Assembly: GCA_039029935.1 (NCBI GenBank)
Contig: JBCCFC010000055.1
Location: 1 to 21,200 of the forward strand
Length of the DNA stretch: 21,200 nt
DNA from: G039029935 sp039029935
Lineage (GTDB): Bacteria; Chloroflexota; Anaerolineae; Caldilineales; Caldilineaceae
Direction: 5' to 3'
Part shown: one piece after another, positions 1-7,756 of the stretch
Layout: the number at the start of each line of letters is the position of its first letter
Position numbering within the stretch: the first letter of the stretch is position 1
Program-made: the position numbers and the translations under genes
Notes under the pieces: generated by a model
Told to the model about the DNA's origin: nothing
The model's database searches: none
The model's input: the letters and a program-made list of their open reading frames with translations, nothing else

Positions 1-173
1 CCAAAGCCTGGCACGTCGATGCCAATGATACGCACGCCGTCAATCTCTTTCGGAAGCAGGCGCAGCGGCACGCCTGACGCCGTGGGCACGCACAGGTTTG
101 TTACGACGATGGCGTCATAGCGGTCGGGATCGGCCATTTCGTAGACGCTGTCGCGAATGTCTTCGTAAAGCTT
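1..173 (-). pseudogene. bchY: Fragment of chlorophyllide a reductase subunit BchY (partial, chimeric junction)
   Basis: Read on the minus strand in the frame whose codons end at multiples of 3, about 57 codons are open from 173 to the window edge. They include VVTNLCVPTASGVPLRLLP and then a GVRIIGIDVPGFG stretch. This matches, from memory, the conserved Cys-containing region of BchY, a nitrogenase-like subunit of the enzyme that reduces the chlorin ring in bacteriochlorophyll synthesis. BchY is normally about 500 residues, so only an internal piece is seen. It has no start of its own: at 168-173 (AAGCTT) it meets, in a different frame, the 5' part of an unrelated enolase-superfamily gene. A BchY/BchZ relative cannot be fully separated on this length, but the LCVPTASG signature favours BchY. 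Confidence 0.6.
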
Positions 174-424
174 TGACCATCATCCGCTAACAGAGCTTCG
201 GGTGATGCATCCATCAAGCGCGGAATGATGCGTTCTTCGATAATCCCCCGCTGCGCATAGCGGCCATTGGAGTTGAAGCCCAATCCAACAAGCGGGTTGC
301 CATTGTGGATGACATCAGAGACAATGGCAACCACCGAGGTGGTCATCTTGGAGAAGTCGATATAGGCGTTGCGGATGGCGGATGAGATGGGTACGGTGTC
401 GTGTCGTATTTCTGTTATTTTCAT
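101..424 (-). CDS. tarD: N-terminal part of D(-)-tartrate dehydratase-like enolase-superfamily protein, truncated
   Basis: The first ~85 residues resemble the capping domain of TarD-type enolase-superfamily dehydratases: PISSAIRNAYIDFSKMTTS near residues 12-30 and LGFNSNGRYAQRGIIEERI near 48-66. Full-length members are about 390 residues and carry the metal-binding acidic residues and catalytic Lys/His in a C-terminal barrel that is absent here. After Ser85-Phe86 the reading frame enters out-of-frame BchY sequence and stops at 101. Its ATG overlaps the TGA of the Uma2 gene (ATGA, 421-424), so the two genes look translationally coupled. The substrate (D-tartrate) is inferred from the N-terminus only; a related sugar-acid dehydratase is possible. 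The truncation is probably artefactual. Confidence 0.6.
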   Translation of the reverse strand: MKITEIRHDTVPISSAIRNAYIDFSKMTTSVVAIVSDVIHNGNPLVGLGFNSNGRYAQRGIIEERIIPRLMDASPEALLADDGQSFTKTFATASTKWPIPTAMTPSS

Positions 425-1416
425 AGCGCGTCTGTATCAATCCCTAATGCCTGTAATTGGGCACGCAATCGTTCAATCTCTAAATCTTTTTGTTCTTCAC
501 GTGTCTCGGCCTGTTCAGCACGAACACGTTCTTGTTCAGCACGAACACGTTCCTGTCCAGCACGAACACGTTCTTGTTCAGCACGATGTTGTTCTACGAT
601 ACTTACTTCTTTGCCTGTTGGCAGCATATCACCATTTAGGTTGCACCAGCGTAACCACTTATGGTCAAACCGCTCAAATAGCCCATCCCAAAAAGTAAGA
701 GCAAGGCCAACATCCGGTAATTGATAATCGGGGCGAGCGACATAACGCCCCTCTTGTAGCTCGTAGACGATGAGTATCGCATCCTGAGTCTGTTTTTCAA
801 AGTCAAATATCACGTAATATTTGATGCCAAGTTCTACATATGTCTGCAATTTTTCGGCTGTTTCACGTCCTTTTTTGTTGGACACAATTTCAACTGCAAT
901 TTCTGGTGGTTTGCCAAACTTTGGGACAAAGTAGGATCGATTTTGTTTTTTCCAAATTTCTTTTGCCAATCCAACACCCAGACTCAAAAACATATCTGGC
1001 ACAATTGGGTCTTCATCTGCACTAAAAATACCTATATCGACAGCGGCGATAAATGGCTCTGGCAAATAGTCGTTGTCAAAAAGCGGCTGAACTAAAAGTC
1101 GTTGTTGTTTTTCTGATGGAAAGTTGTCCACGGGTTCATCATCCTCGGTAATGATGTCATCATAGTTGATGTCTGCTTCATTGATAGTACTGGCCGACGT
1201 ATTGGGTTTGGCGATTGGTTTTCCTTGCCAATCTGATGGTGATTTTGCGCGTATACCACTGTAACGCTTGCTGCCATTTCCGTTACCATTTCCACTTGGT
1301 AACGATGGAATGGGGTGGATTTTTTTCGTTTTGTTGTTGCGGGGATTCGGTAAAACAGTCGGCGTCACTTCTTGTAAAATATCTGTTTTGACTGGTTTGG
1401 CAGTTTGTACTGTCAT
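421..1416 (-). CDS. Uma2-family (DUF820) restriction-endonuclease-fold protein with C-terminal coiled coil
   Basis: This is a 331-residue protein. Residues ~100-250 carry the Uma2 core: IVPD near 138-141, EIAVEIVS near 172-179 followed by KK, then GIKYYVIFD, which is the PD-(D/E)xK-like layout of the family. Residues 1-100 are a polar, Gly/Asn-rich, probably disordered extension. Residues ~272-324 are a charged coiled coil built from RVRAEQE heptads encoded by a 21-bp tandem repeat. Uma2 proteins are abundant in Cyanobacteria and Chloroflexota and their physiological role is unclear; nuclease activity is inferred from fold only. An upstream in-frame ATG exists at 1461, but the ATG at 1416 has a GCAGGAG ribosome site about 10 nt upstream and begins MTVQTAK, so it is preferred. 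The stop overlaps the next gene's ATG. Confidence 0.85.
   Translation of the reverse strand: MTVQTAKPVKTDILQEVTPTVLPNPRNNKTKKIHPIPSLPSGNGNGNGSKRYSGIRAKSPSDWQGKPIAKPNTSASTINEADINYDDIITEDDEPVDNFPSEKQQRLLVQPLFDNDYLPEPFIAAVDIGIFSADEDPIVPDMFLSLGVGLAKEIWKKQNRSYFVPKFGKPPEIAVEIVSNKKGRETAEKLQTYVELGIKYYVIFDFEKQTQDAILIVYELQEGRYVARPDYQLPDVGLALTFWDGLFERFDHKWLRWCNLNGDMLPTGKEVSIVEQHRAEQERVRAGQERVRAEQERVRAEQAETREEQKDLEIERLRAQLQALGIDTDAL
512..588 (-). repeat. 21-bp in-frame tandem repeat in the Uma2 gene
   Basis: Three full units and one partial unit of a 21-bp sequence (plus-strand core TGTTCAGCACGAACACGTTC) start at 512, 533, 554 and 575. One unit encodes one heptad (RVRAEQE), so length changes by slippage would stay in frame and keep the coiled-coil register. 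Confidence 0.85.
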
Positions 1417-1444
1417 GGCTGAAACTACTCCTGCAATATAGCAA

Positions 1445-1493
1445 GAATAGGAAGTAAGCAAGTATATTTCTAGTACTCACTCACTTCCTATTC
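1445..1493. repeat. Spacer hairpin between ftsH and the Uma2 gene
   Basis: The left arm GAATAGGAAGTAAGCAAGTA (1445-1464) pairs with 1474-1493. The outer 11 bp are perfect, and 17 of 20 positions match in total, with a 9-nt loop. It lies downstream of ftsH and upstream of the Uma2 start. There is no strong T-tract on the minus-strand side, so a terminator role is possible but not shown. Both arms are built from iterated AGTA/AAGT-like words, like other spacers here. Confidence 0.7.
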
Positions 1494-1546
1494 AAATGTT
1501 CGATGTCTTATTATCCTACAATTTGGCGGAATTGTCGAATCAATTT

Positions 1547-3556
1547 TTAGGCTGGCTTGCCGATCAAGTCGAGGAAATCTCGTCGATCAAGTGATTCTTC
1601 AGCAAGCAGGGTTCCTGCCACCAAATGGAGCTTGTCAATCTGCGTCGTCAAAATTTCTTTGGCACGATCATACGATGTCTGCACAATGCGTCGTACCTCA
1701 GTGTCAATGCGACGGGCTACATCTTCACTATACGGTCTCTGCTCACCGATGTCCATACCCATGAAGGGGTTGCTGTCCCCTTGCTGTAGCTGCATCGGAC
1801 CAATTTCATCGCTCATGCCATAGCGTGTCACCATTGCCTTGGCAAGTTTGGTCACGCGTTCCAGATCGTTGACTGCACCAGTCGATGGTTCATCAAAGAC
1901 AATCTCTTCAGCAATGCGACCACTCAACAATCCCGCAATTTCGTCTTCATATTCAGCACGACTTTGGAGACGTTTCTCCTCTTCTGGCAATGGCATGACA
2001 TAGCCAAGTGCCTGACCGCGACTTACAATCGTCACTTTACCCACACCATCGGTGTGTTCCAGCGTTTCCATCACAATGGCATGACCTGCTTCGTGATAGG
2101 CCACAATCTGGCGATCTTCATCCGTAAGAATACGGCTGCGTCGTGCCGGGCCTGCCATGACGCGCTCAATTGACTCGGTTAACTCGTCCATGCTGATTAC
2201 GCGCATGTCGCGGCGGGCAGCAAGGATGGCTGCTTCGTTGATGAGGTTTTCCAAGTCTGCGCCGACCATGCCCGGTGTTTGTGCCGCAATGGTATGTAGA
2301 TCAACATCCGAGCCTATTGGTTTTCCACGGGCGTGAACTTTGAGAATTTCTTCACGGCCACGAATATCAGGACGATCCACGATAATCTTGCGGTCAAAGC
2401 GACCGGGACGTAACAGGGCTGGATCCAAAATATCAGGGCGATTGGTTGCCGCGACCATTACAATGTTGGTCTGACTGTCAAACCCATCCATCTCGACCAA
2501 AATTTGATTGAGTGTTTGCTCACGCTCATCGTTGCCACCGCCCATGCCCGCACCGCGATGCCGTCCCACAGCGTCGATTTCGTCAATAAAGATGATACAG
2601 GGTGAGTTCTTTTTGGCATCTTCAAACAAGTCACGCACACGGCTTGCACCGACACCGACAAACATCTCGACAAACTCAGAGCCAGATGTGCTAAAAAACG
2701 GGACACCCGCTTCACCTGCCACTGCTTTGGCAAGCAACGTTTTGCCTGTTCCGGGTGCGCCAATCATCAATACACCTTTGGGGATACGTGCGCCCAATGC
2801 AGCAAACTTCTCTGGTTCTTTCAGGAATTCGACAACCTCTTCAAGTTCTTGTTTGGCTTCCTCTGCACCCGCAACATCCTCAAAAGTCACCGTTGGGCGA
2901 TCTGCCGAATCGAGCTTACGCGCTCGACTGCGACCAAATTGCATGGCACGGTTTTGCCCAAATCCCCCTGCTTGACGCATGATGAAGATAAAGAAGCCAA
3001 AGATCAGCACCATTGGTAAGAGCATGATGAGCCAGCTAAAAATCGCATTGGTGTTTGGCGCACTCTCAACCTTGATGGTTAACGCCTCTAATTTTGCGCT
3101 GGGAACACCAAGTGCCGCCAATGAGTTGAGCAGACTTTCGTTGTTTTCGCGCCGACTGCGAACAATCTCTCCACTGTTTAGCTCAAGACGCACAACTTCG
3201 CCTTGGACCACAATATCCGTGACACTGTTGTTATTTACATGTTGGGCCACCTCGGTGAGACTAATAACGGTCGAGTTATCTGTCGGCGTACTCAGTAGAA
3301 AACGCGAGCCAAGGAGGACAACTAAGATGATTGCAATCCAAAACCAGCTTTGATTCCACATCTGATTGCCAGGACCAAAGCCCCCCTCGAAGCCTCCACC
3401 AAACCCGCCTTCAGGTTGCTGGTTCTGTTGCTGGTTCTGTTGCTGGTTCTGTTGCTGGTTATCGTCGCTCTGATTTGAATCGTTATTTGGTTCACTATTG
3501 GATTCGGGTTGTTGTTCTGGGTCTGTCTGTTTTGATAAATTTGGATCGTTTGCCAT
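1547..3556 (-). CDS. ftsH: ATP-dependent zinc metalloprotease FtsH
   Basis: This 669-residue membrane AAA+ protease degrades misassembled membrane and short-lived cytosolic proteins as a hexamer facing the cytoplasm. It has an unusual Q/N-rich and Gly-rich N-terminus (residues 1-70, including a QQNQ repeat), TM1 at ~71-88, an extracytoplasmic domain at ~95-168 and TM2 at ~172-193. The AAA domain shows Walker A GAPGTGKT (266-273), Walker B IIFIDEID (321-328) and the second region of homology TNRPDILDPALLRPGRFDR (371-389). The M41 zinc motif HEAGH is at 488-492, with the third ligand probably Asp564 in NDLERVT. The start ATG has AAGGAAG about 6 nt upstream. All catalytic residues are present, so it should be active. 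It follows asd after a 132-bp repeat-rich spacer and need not share its promoter. Confidence 0.97.
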   Translation of the reverse strand: MANDPNLSKQTDPEQQPESNSEPNNDSNQSDDNQQQNQQQNQQQNQQPEGGFGGGFEGGFGPGNQMWNQSWFWIAIILVVLLGSRFLLSTPTDNSTVISLTEVAQHVNNNSVTDIVVQGEVVRLELNSGEIVRSRRENNESLLNSLAALGVPSAKLEALTIKVESAPNTNAIFSWLIMLLPMVLIFGFFIFIMRQAGGFGQNRAMQFGRSRARKLDSADRPTVTFEDVAGAEEAKQELEEVVEFLKEPEKFAALGARIPKGVLMIGAPGTGKTLLAKAVAGEAGVPFFSTSGSEFVEMFVGVGASRVRDLFEDAKKNSPCIIFIDEIDAVGRHRGAGMGGGNDEREQTLNQILVEMDGFDSQTNIVMVAATNRPDILDPALLRPGRFDRKIIVDRPDIRGREEILKVHARGKPIGSDVDLHTIAAQTPGMVGADLENLINEAAILAARRDMRVISMDELTESIERVMAGPARRSRILTDEDRQIVAYHEAGHAIVMETLEHTDGVGKVTIVSRGQALGYVMPLPEEEKRLQSRAEYEDEIAGLLSGRIAEEIVFDEPSTGAVNDLERVTKLAKAMVTRYGMSDEIGPMQLQQGDSNPFMGMDIGEQRPYSEDVARRIDTEVRRIVQTSYDRAKEILTTQIDKLHLVAGTLLAEESLDRRDFLDLIGKPA
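3421..3456 (-). repeat. 12-bp in-frame tandem repeat in the ftsH N-terminus
   Basis: Three perfect units of GGTTCTGTTGCT (plus strand) encode the QQNQ iterations near residues 34-47. The unit is a multiple of three, so copy-number changes alter only the length of the disordered N-terminal tail. Confidence 0.85.
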
Positions 3557-3600
3557 TCAATCTTCCTTATTCCGGTTTGGCCGGATAAACTGTAAATCGG

Positions 3601-3650
3601 TAAGCGAGTAGGTCAGTATTCAGTACCCTGGTTACTGACCTACTGACTTA
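3601..3650. repeat. Spacer hairpin between asd and ftsH
   Basis: The arm TAAGCGAGTAGGTCAGTA (3601-3618) pairs with 3633-3650 at 16 of 18 positions (12 consecutive bp), with a 14-nt loop. The right arm continues into further degenerate ~9-nt copies (TACTGACCT-like words) up to about 3675. It lies after the asd stop and before the ftsH start. It could end asd transcription, but no T-run follows on the minus strand. Confidence 0.7.
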
Positions 3651-3688
3651 CCAACCTACCAGCTACTCACCTACATCACTAAAACTAT

Positions 3689-4792
3689 CTACGCAATCTG
3701 CAAGCCTCCAGCCATCGCCTGGGCTTCAACACCAAGATGTCCCTGCGCCATCAGTAACTCTGCGTTCAACAAGCTACCACCAGCAGCACCACGCACTGTG
3801 TTATGACCCAAAACCAAAAATTTATGGTCAAAGACAGGGTCTGGGCGCAGACGCCCTACCAGCGTTGCCATGCCTGGGACCGTACCCGCCTGTCGATCCA
3901 GACGTGGTTGCGGACGGTCCTGTGCATCCATATAAATGATGGGTGGCTGTGGTGCGCTGGGCAAGTTGAGCCGTTGTGCCAGCGGCTGATAGTCTTTCCA
4001 TGCTGTTAGAATATCCTCTGTGGATGGCTTTTCCTCAAACTCAACGCTGACCGCCTCCAGATGGCCGTTACGTACAGGGACGCGATTACAGTGTGCGCTG
4101 ATTAGAATATTCGCATAATCAACTGTTTCACCATTGAACTGCCCCAACAGCTTCTGTGGCTCTTTTTGCTCCATCTTTTCTTCTTCGCCACCAATGTAGG
4201 GGACGATGTTATCCACAATATCCATGCTGCTCACGCCAGGGTAGCCCGCACCACTGACCGCTTGCATTGTTGTGACGATCAACCGCTTCACACCAAAGCG
4301 TGTATGTAATGGATGCAATGCACTGACAAGATGTGTTGTGCTACAATTTGGATTTGTTGTGATAAACCCAGTCCAGCCTCGATTTTTCTTCTGGATATCA
4401 ATCAAGGCCAAATGCTCTGGGTTGACCTCTGGAATCAGCAAAGGCACGTCAACTTCATAGCGATAGGAACGCGCATTGCTACAGACGATATAACCCTTCT
4501 CAGCAAAGGCCATCTCAACCTCAGTGGAAACATCCGTCGGCAACGCACTAAAAAGTACTTGTGCCTCTACATTGGGTGTCATATCCTTGAGGATATAATC
4601 ATGGAGATGTGCAGGCATCCCGCCGCGTAAATTCCAATTACAGGCATCGGCATAGCGTCGCCCTGCGCTACGATGTGACGCACATAAATCTGTCAACTCA
4701 AACCAAGGATGCCCTTGCAGCATCTGTATAAACCTTTGACCAACTGCACCAGTCGCCCCCAGAACACCAACTTTAATTTTCTGATTACTCAT
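3689..4792 (-). CDS. asd: Aspartate-semialdehyde dehydrogenase
   Basis: This 367-residue cytosolic enzyme reduces aspartyl-4-phosphate with NADPH to aspartate-4-semialdehyde, the branch point to lysine and homoserine. An N-terminal nucleotide-binding motif GVLGATGAVGQRF (9-21) is followed by the catalytic Cys150 in TTNPNCSTTH, then ISAHCNRVPVRNGHLE (231-246), which supplies the catalytic His of this family. The NPNCST form and the overall length match the archaeal/fungal-type enzyme rather than the E. coli-type. The start has TTAGGA about 8 nt upstream. It follows hom in the same direction, completing a lysC-hom-asd set, though the 106-bp repeat spacer may uncouple it. No essential residue appears missing. 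Confidence 0.95.
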   Translation of the reverse strand: MSNQKIKVGVLGATGAVGQRFIQMLQGHPWFELTDLCASHRSAGRRYADACNWNLRGGMPAHLHDYILKDMTPNVEAQVLFSALPTDVSTEVEMAFAEKGYIVCSNARSYRYEVDVPLLIPEVNPEHLALIDIQKKNRGWTGFITTNPNCSTTHLVSALHPLHTRFGVKRLIVTTMQAVSGAGYPGVSSMDIVDNIVPYIGGEEEKMEQKEPQKLLGQFNGETVDYANILISAHCNRVPVRNGHLEAVSVEFEEKPSTEDILTAWKDYQPLAQRLNLPSAPQPPIIYMDAQDRPQPRLDRQAGTVPGMATLVGRLRPDPVFDHKFLVLGHNTVRGAAGGSLLNAELLMAQGHLGVEAQAMAGGLQIA

Positions 4793-4811
4793 GTTTCTAT
4801 CCTAAACGGAA

Positions 4812-4898
4812 TTAACAGTTAAGGACTAACAGTTATATAGTGGCTTGTGTCTTCCACTATTAGCTATTAACTATTAACTATTAACTGTTCACTATTAA
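4812..4898. repeat. Folded 7-bp iterated repeat between hom and asd
   Basis: The right side (4864-4898) is five head-to-tail 7-mers of CTATTAA, one of them diverged. The left side (4812-4840) is made of the reverse-complement word TTAACAG/TTAAGGA/CTAACAG with the same 7-nt period. ATAGTGG (4837-4843) pairs with CCACTAT (4854-4860) at the centre. The whole spacer can therefore fold as one imperfect hairpin. Confidence 0.7.
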
Positions 4899-6068
4899 CT
4901 ATCCCGTATATGCTAATTCAACGATATCACTCAGCACACCCGCTGCTGTGACCTCTGTGCCTGCACCTGCACCGTGAATCACCAATGGCGTGGTGCTATA
5001 CCAGCGAGTGTGAAATTCTGCTAAGTTATCCGTACCGCTCAATCGTCCCAATGGGCTGTCGCCATCGACCAAAGTAGGTCCAACGCTGCATGTGCCACCT
5101 GTGCCATCTTCATTGGCTGAAATGGTGGCCGCATAGCGTAACACTTTGCCCTCAGCCTCGGCATTGCGAACACGCTGGGCAAACTCATCGTCAAGGTCTG
5201 TCAATGCATCCATAAACGCATCCACCGATAGATCGTCCATCGTTGGTGGATACAATCCGGTCACGTCAACATCCTCCATCTCAATTTGCCAGCCTTGACC
5301 GCGAGCCAAAATCAATGCTTTGCGTGCAACGTCAACACCGCCCAGATCATCACGTGGGTCCGGTTCGGTGTAGCCAAGACTGTGTGCCTCGCGCACAATC
5401 TCACTCAGTGGACGCCCTGCTTGCAGCCCCGTCATCACGTAGCCCAAGGTTCCGCTAAATGTACCCGCAATACGGTTGACCGCATCGCCGCTTGCCATCA
5501 GACGATTGAGGGTCGAGATCATGGGTAGCCCCGCACCGACGGTTGTTTCCCATCGTGCATGAGCTAAATCTCGTGTTCCTGAATTTTCAGTTGTGTCTGA
5601 GTTACTGGTGACGCCGGCTTTGGTCAGCCGGTCGTACACCTCCTGGTTAACTGTCAAAGGTTTCTTATTCGCTAATACAATTTTATATTGATGCGCCAAT
5701 GTAGCTAACAATGCCGGAACTGTTGTATCACTGGCTGTGCAATCGACAACAACAGGTGTCAGCATCTGCTCGCCTAGATTGGCGTTCATCACAGATTGAA
5801 GTACATCTTCAGGGCTATTTTGAGCCGTTCCAAGCGTATGCTCTGTCAGGCGACCCCCATTTTCTTTAAAAACAAGGATATCTTGTAGTTGTGCATCGTC
5901 CAACCCACTTTCGGTGTTGATGACAGCTCCGCGACTATCGCATACCGCCAGAACGCGGATTTCTAAATTATATTGATCGGCATGATAGGCGCGTTGCGCA
6001 CAAATCTGTTGGACCAGTGTGCCACCAACGCCACCAATACCGAATAGAATGATAGGTAATATATTCAT
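4899..6068 (-). CDS. hom: Homoserine dehydrogenase
   Basis: This 389-residue cytosolic oxidoreductase converts aspartate semialdehyde to homoserine with NAD(P)H. The nucleotide-binding motif FGIGGVGG is at 9-16, ANKKP at 133-137, VGAGLP at 177-182, GTFSGTLGYVM at 202-212, and the catalytic YTEPDPRDDLGGVDVARK at 233-250. The SGTLGY and YTEPDPRDDL forms resemble the dehydrogenase half of the fused ThrA enzyme more than free-standing Hom. There is no C-terminal ACT domain, so threonine feedback would have to come through the kinase. An extra polar stretch at ~153-168 precedes the GAGLP region. The start has only a weak GTGGA site. It lies 40 bp after lysC and is very likely co-transcribed with it. 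Confidence 0.94.
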   Translation of the reverse strand: MNILPIILFGIGGVGGTLVQQICAQRAYHADQYNLEIRVLAVCDSRGAVINTESGLDDAQLQDILVFKENGGRLTEHTLGTAQNSPEDVLQSVMNANLGEQMLTPVVVDCTASDTTVPALLATLAHQYKIVLANKKPLTVNQEVYDRLTKAGVTSNSDTTENSGTRDLAHARWETTVGAGLPMISTLNRLMASGDAVNRIAGTFSGTLGYVMTGLQAGRPLSEIVREAHSLGYTEPDPRDDLGGVDVARKALILARGQGWQIEMEDVDVTGLYPPTMDDLSVDAFMDALTDLDDEFAQRVRNAEAEGKVLRYAATISANEDGTGGTCSVGPTLVDGDSPLGRLSGTDNLAEFHTRWYSTTPLVIHGAGAGTEVTAAGVLSDIVELAYTG

Positions 6069-6085
6069 AGTTTTATTTCCACTTT

Positions 6086-6117
6086 CAACTCTTCAACTCT
6101 TCAACTCTTCAACTCTT
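6086..6117. repeat. Four perfect copies of CAACTCTT between lysC and hom
   Basis: The 8-bp word CAACTCTT occurs head to tail at 6086, 6094, 6102 and 6110 (AAGAGTTG on the coding strand), with a partial copy at 6121. The last unit covers the lysC stop codon, so slippage here could change the 3' end of lysC and the distance to hom. Confidence 0.85.
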
Positions 6118-7560
6118 CTCCAACTCAAACGCCTCATGAATCGCCTTCACCGCATCACTCGCCTGCTCATTGGTGACGACAAAACTGATGTTGATTTCGC
6201 TAGACCCTTGGGCAATGGCGATAACATTGATGCTGTGTTTGGCAACGGCTGTGAAAATCTTGCCAGCCAATCCTGGTGTACCACGCATTCCCCGGCCCAC
6301 AACGGCCACAATCACAACGTCTTCCATACCACTGACTTGGCTGATGTCACCACGCTCGATTTCACGACTAAACTCATCGTTGAGTGCCTCGACAACAGAA
6401 CCAGACATTCCTTCTGGTACAACGAGACAAATACTCTGTTCGCTGCTGCTCTGGCTAATCATCATGACATTGCCATCCACACGCGATACGCTTTGGAAGG
6501 TGCGTGCGGCAATCCCCGGTACACCCATCATGCCGCGACCTGAAATCGAGATCAACGTCATGCCACGAATACAGGTAACTGCTTTAACCGCTTTGCCCTC
6601 GGCATCGTCCATTGCTTCACTGTATCCTGAAATCGTTGTCCCTGTATGTTCTGGGTTAAAGGTGTTGAGGACCCGAATGGCGATGTTCTTGTCAATGGCG
6701 GGCATCACGGTTTTGGGATGTAATACCTTTGCGCCATAATAGGCCAACTCTGCGACCTCGTTATAGGTGAGGTTGGGCAATGTGCGCGCATTGCTGACAA
6801 TACGTGGGTCTGCTGTGAGTACGCCGTTTACATCTGTCCAAATAGCGATTTCATTGGCATCCAGCACCGCACCGAAAATAGCTGCCGAGTAGTCTGAACC
6901 GCCACGCCCCAGCGTTGTGGGGACGCCCTCTTCTGTGGATGCCACAAATCCGGTGATGACAGGCACAACCCCCACCTCCACCAATGGCAACAAGCGCGCC
7001 TGGCTCTTTTCAGTCGTCAAATCCATCAATGGCTCGGCCCCACCATGAACCGCATCCGTGACCACGATATCGCCTGCATCCACAAACTCGGTTGCCATGC
7101 CATTGGCACGAAGAACCCCAGCGAGAATGGGCGCACTCAGGCGTTCACCCATACCACTGACAACATCGAGGCCACGAGGGGTTAATTCCCCAAGAATGGC
7201 AATGCTGCTACAAAGACGCGTGAACTCTTTTAGACGGGTCTCGGTTCCTGTTCGAAGCGTACTTCGTTCCACTTCGTCCTCAATAAATTGAGTCAGAACT
7301 GCTTCATGTTTTTCAATCAAGGCTGTCTGTGCATTTTGATAGGCTTCTTCATTGCCTGCCGCCGCCTGTAAGGCCGCATCAATCAACATATTGGTGACAC
7401 CACTCATGGCACTGGTGACGACGACAACACCGGGCGCAAACCCTGCATTGTTCTGTGCCTGCTGCGCTTGTTGCGCCAGATTGGACTGCACAATTTTGAC
7501 GACTTGCGCAAACGCGTCAATACTGCCCACCGATGTACCACCAAATTTCATGACGATCAT
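6109..7560 (-). CDS. lysC: Aspartate kinase
   Basis: This 483-residue enzyme phosphorylates aspartate, the first committed step to lysine, threonine, methionine and isoleucine. KFGGTSVGS is at 5-13, TLGRGGSDYSAA at 216-227 and WTDVNGVLTADPR at 241-253. Two C-terminal ACT domains (about 334-400 and 415-480) are the usual site of amino-acid feedback. The length and motif forms resemble the kinase half of ThrA. The neighbouring hom looks like the other half, so the pair resembles an unfused ThrA. The start ATG has TGAGGAG about 9 nt upstream. It is first in the lysC-hom set, after a terminator that ends the multicopper oxidase transcript. A TTGACA lies at 7605-7600, but I found no fitting -10. 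Confidence 0.96.
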   Translation of the reverse strand: MIVMKFGGTSVGSIDAFAQVVKIVQSNLAQQAQQAQNNAGFAPGVVVVTSAMSGVTNMLIDAALQAAAGNEEAYQNAQTALIEKHEAVLTQFIEDEVERSTLRTGTETRLKEFTRLCSSIAILGELTPRGLDVVSGMGERLSAPILAGVLRANGMATEFVDAGDIVVTDAVHGGAEPLMDLTTEKSQARLLPLVEVGVVPVITGFVASTEEGVPTTLGRGGSDYSAAIFGAVLDANEIAIWTDVNGVLTADPRIVSNARTLPNLTYNEVAELAYYGAKVLHPKTVMPAIDKNIAIRVLNTFNPEHTGTTISGYSEAMDDAEGKAVKAVTCIRGMTLISISGRGMMGVPGIAARTFQSVSRVDGNVMMISQSSSEQSICLVVPEGMSGSVVEALNDEFSREIERGDISQVSGMEDVVIVAVVGRGMRGTPGLAGKIFTAVAKHSINVIAIAQGSSEINISFVVTNEQASDAVKAIHEAFELEKS

Positions 7561-7629
7561 AAAAATGACTCCTCAAACCTTTTGGGTGTTTTTATGCTTT
7601 GTCAACTCATTTGAGATGAACTGTATTTT

Positions 7630-7666
7630 AGATAAAAATAATCCCTTCACCATCAATGGTGAAAGG
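7630..7666 (-). terminator. Rho-independent terminator after the multicopper oxidase gene
   Basis: On the minus strand CCTTTCACCAT-TG-ATGGTGAAGG (7666-7644) forms a hairpin (8 perfect inner bp, 2-nt loop, one bulge) followed by GATTATTTTTATC. It is about 90 nt after the oxidase stop and before lysC, so it separates the redox genes from the aspartate-pathway genes. Confidence 0.7.
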
Positions 7667-7756
7667 ATTATAATCTTAACAGACAATATCATAATCGACA
7701 ATGGAGTGAATGTAAAAGAGCAGATTATGCTAACCACATCCCTTAGTCGACTCGAT

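Noticed and set aside
6170..6739. 189-codon open frame on the plus strand
   Set aside because: It is antisense to lysC and reflects codon composition only.
7600..7605. lysC promoter from a consensus TTGACA on the minus strand
   Set aside because: No acceptable -10 hexamer lies 16-18 nt downstream.
7561..7756. Lysine riboswitch or attenuator before lysC
   Set aside because: Only one strong hairpin is seen and it is the terminator of the upstream gene; no lysine-riboswitch architecture is recognisable in this short leader.
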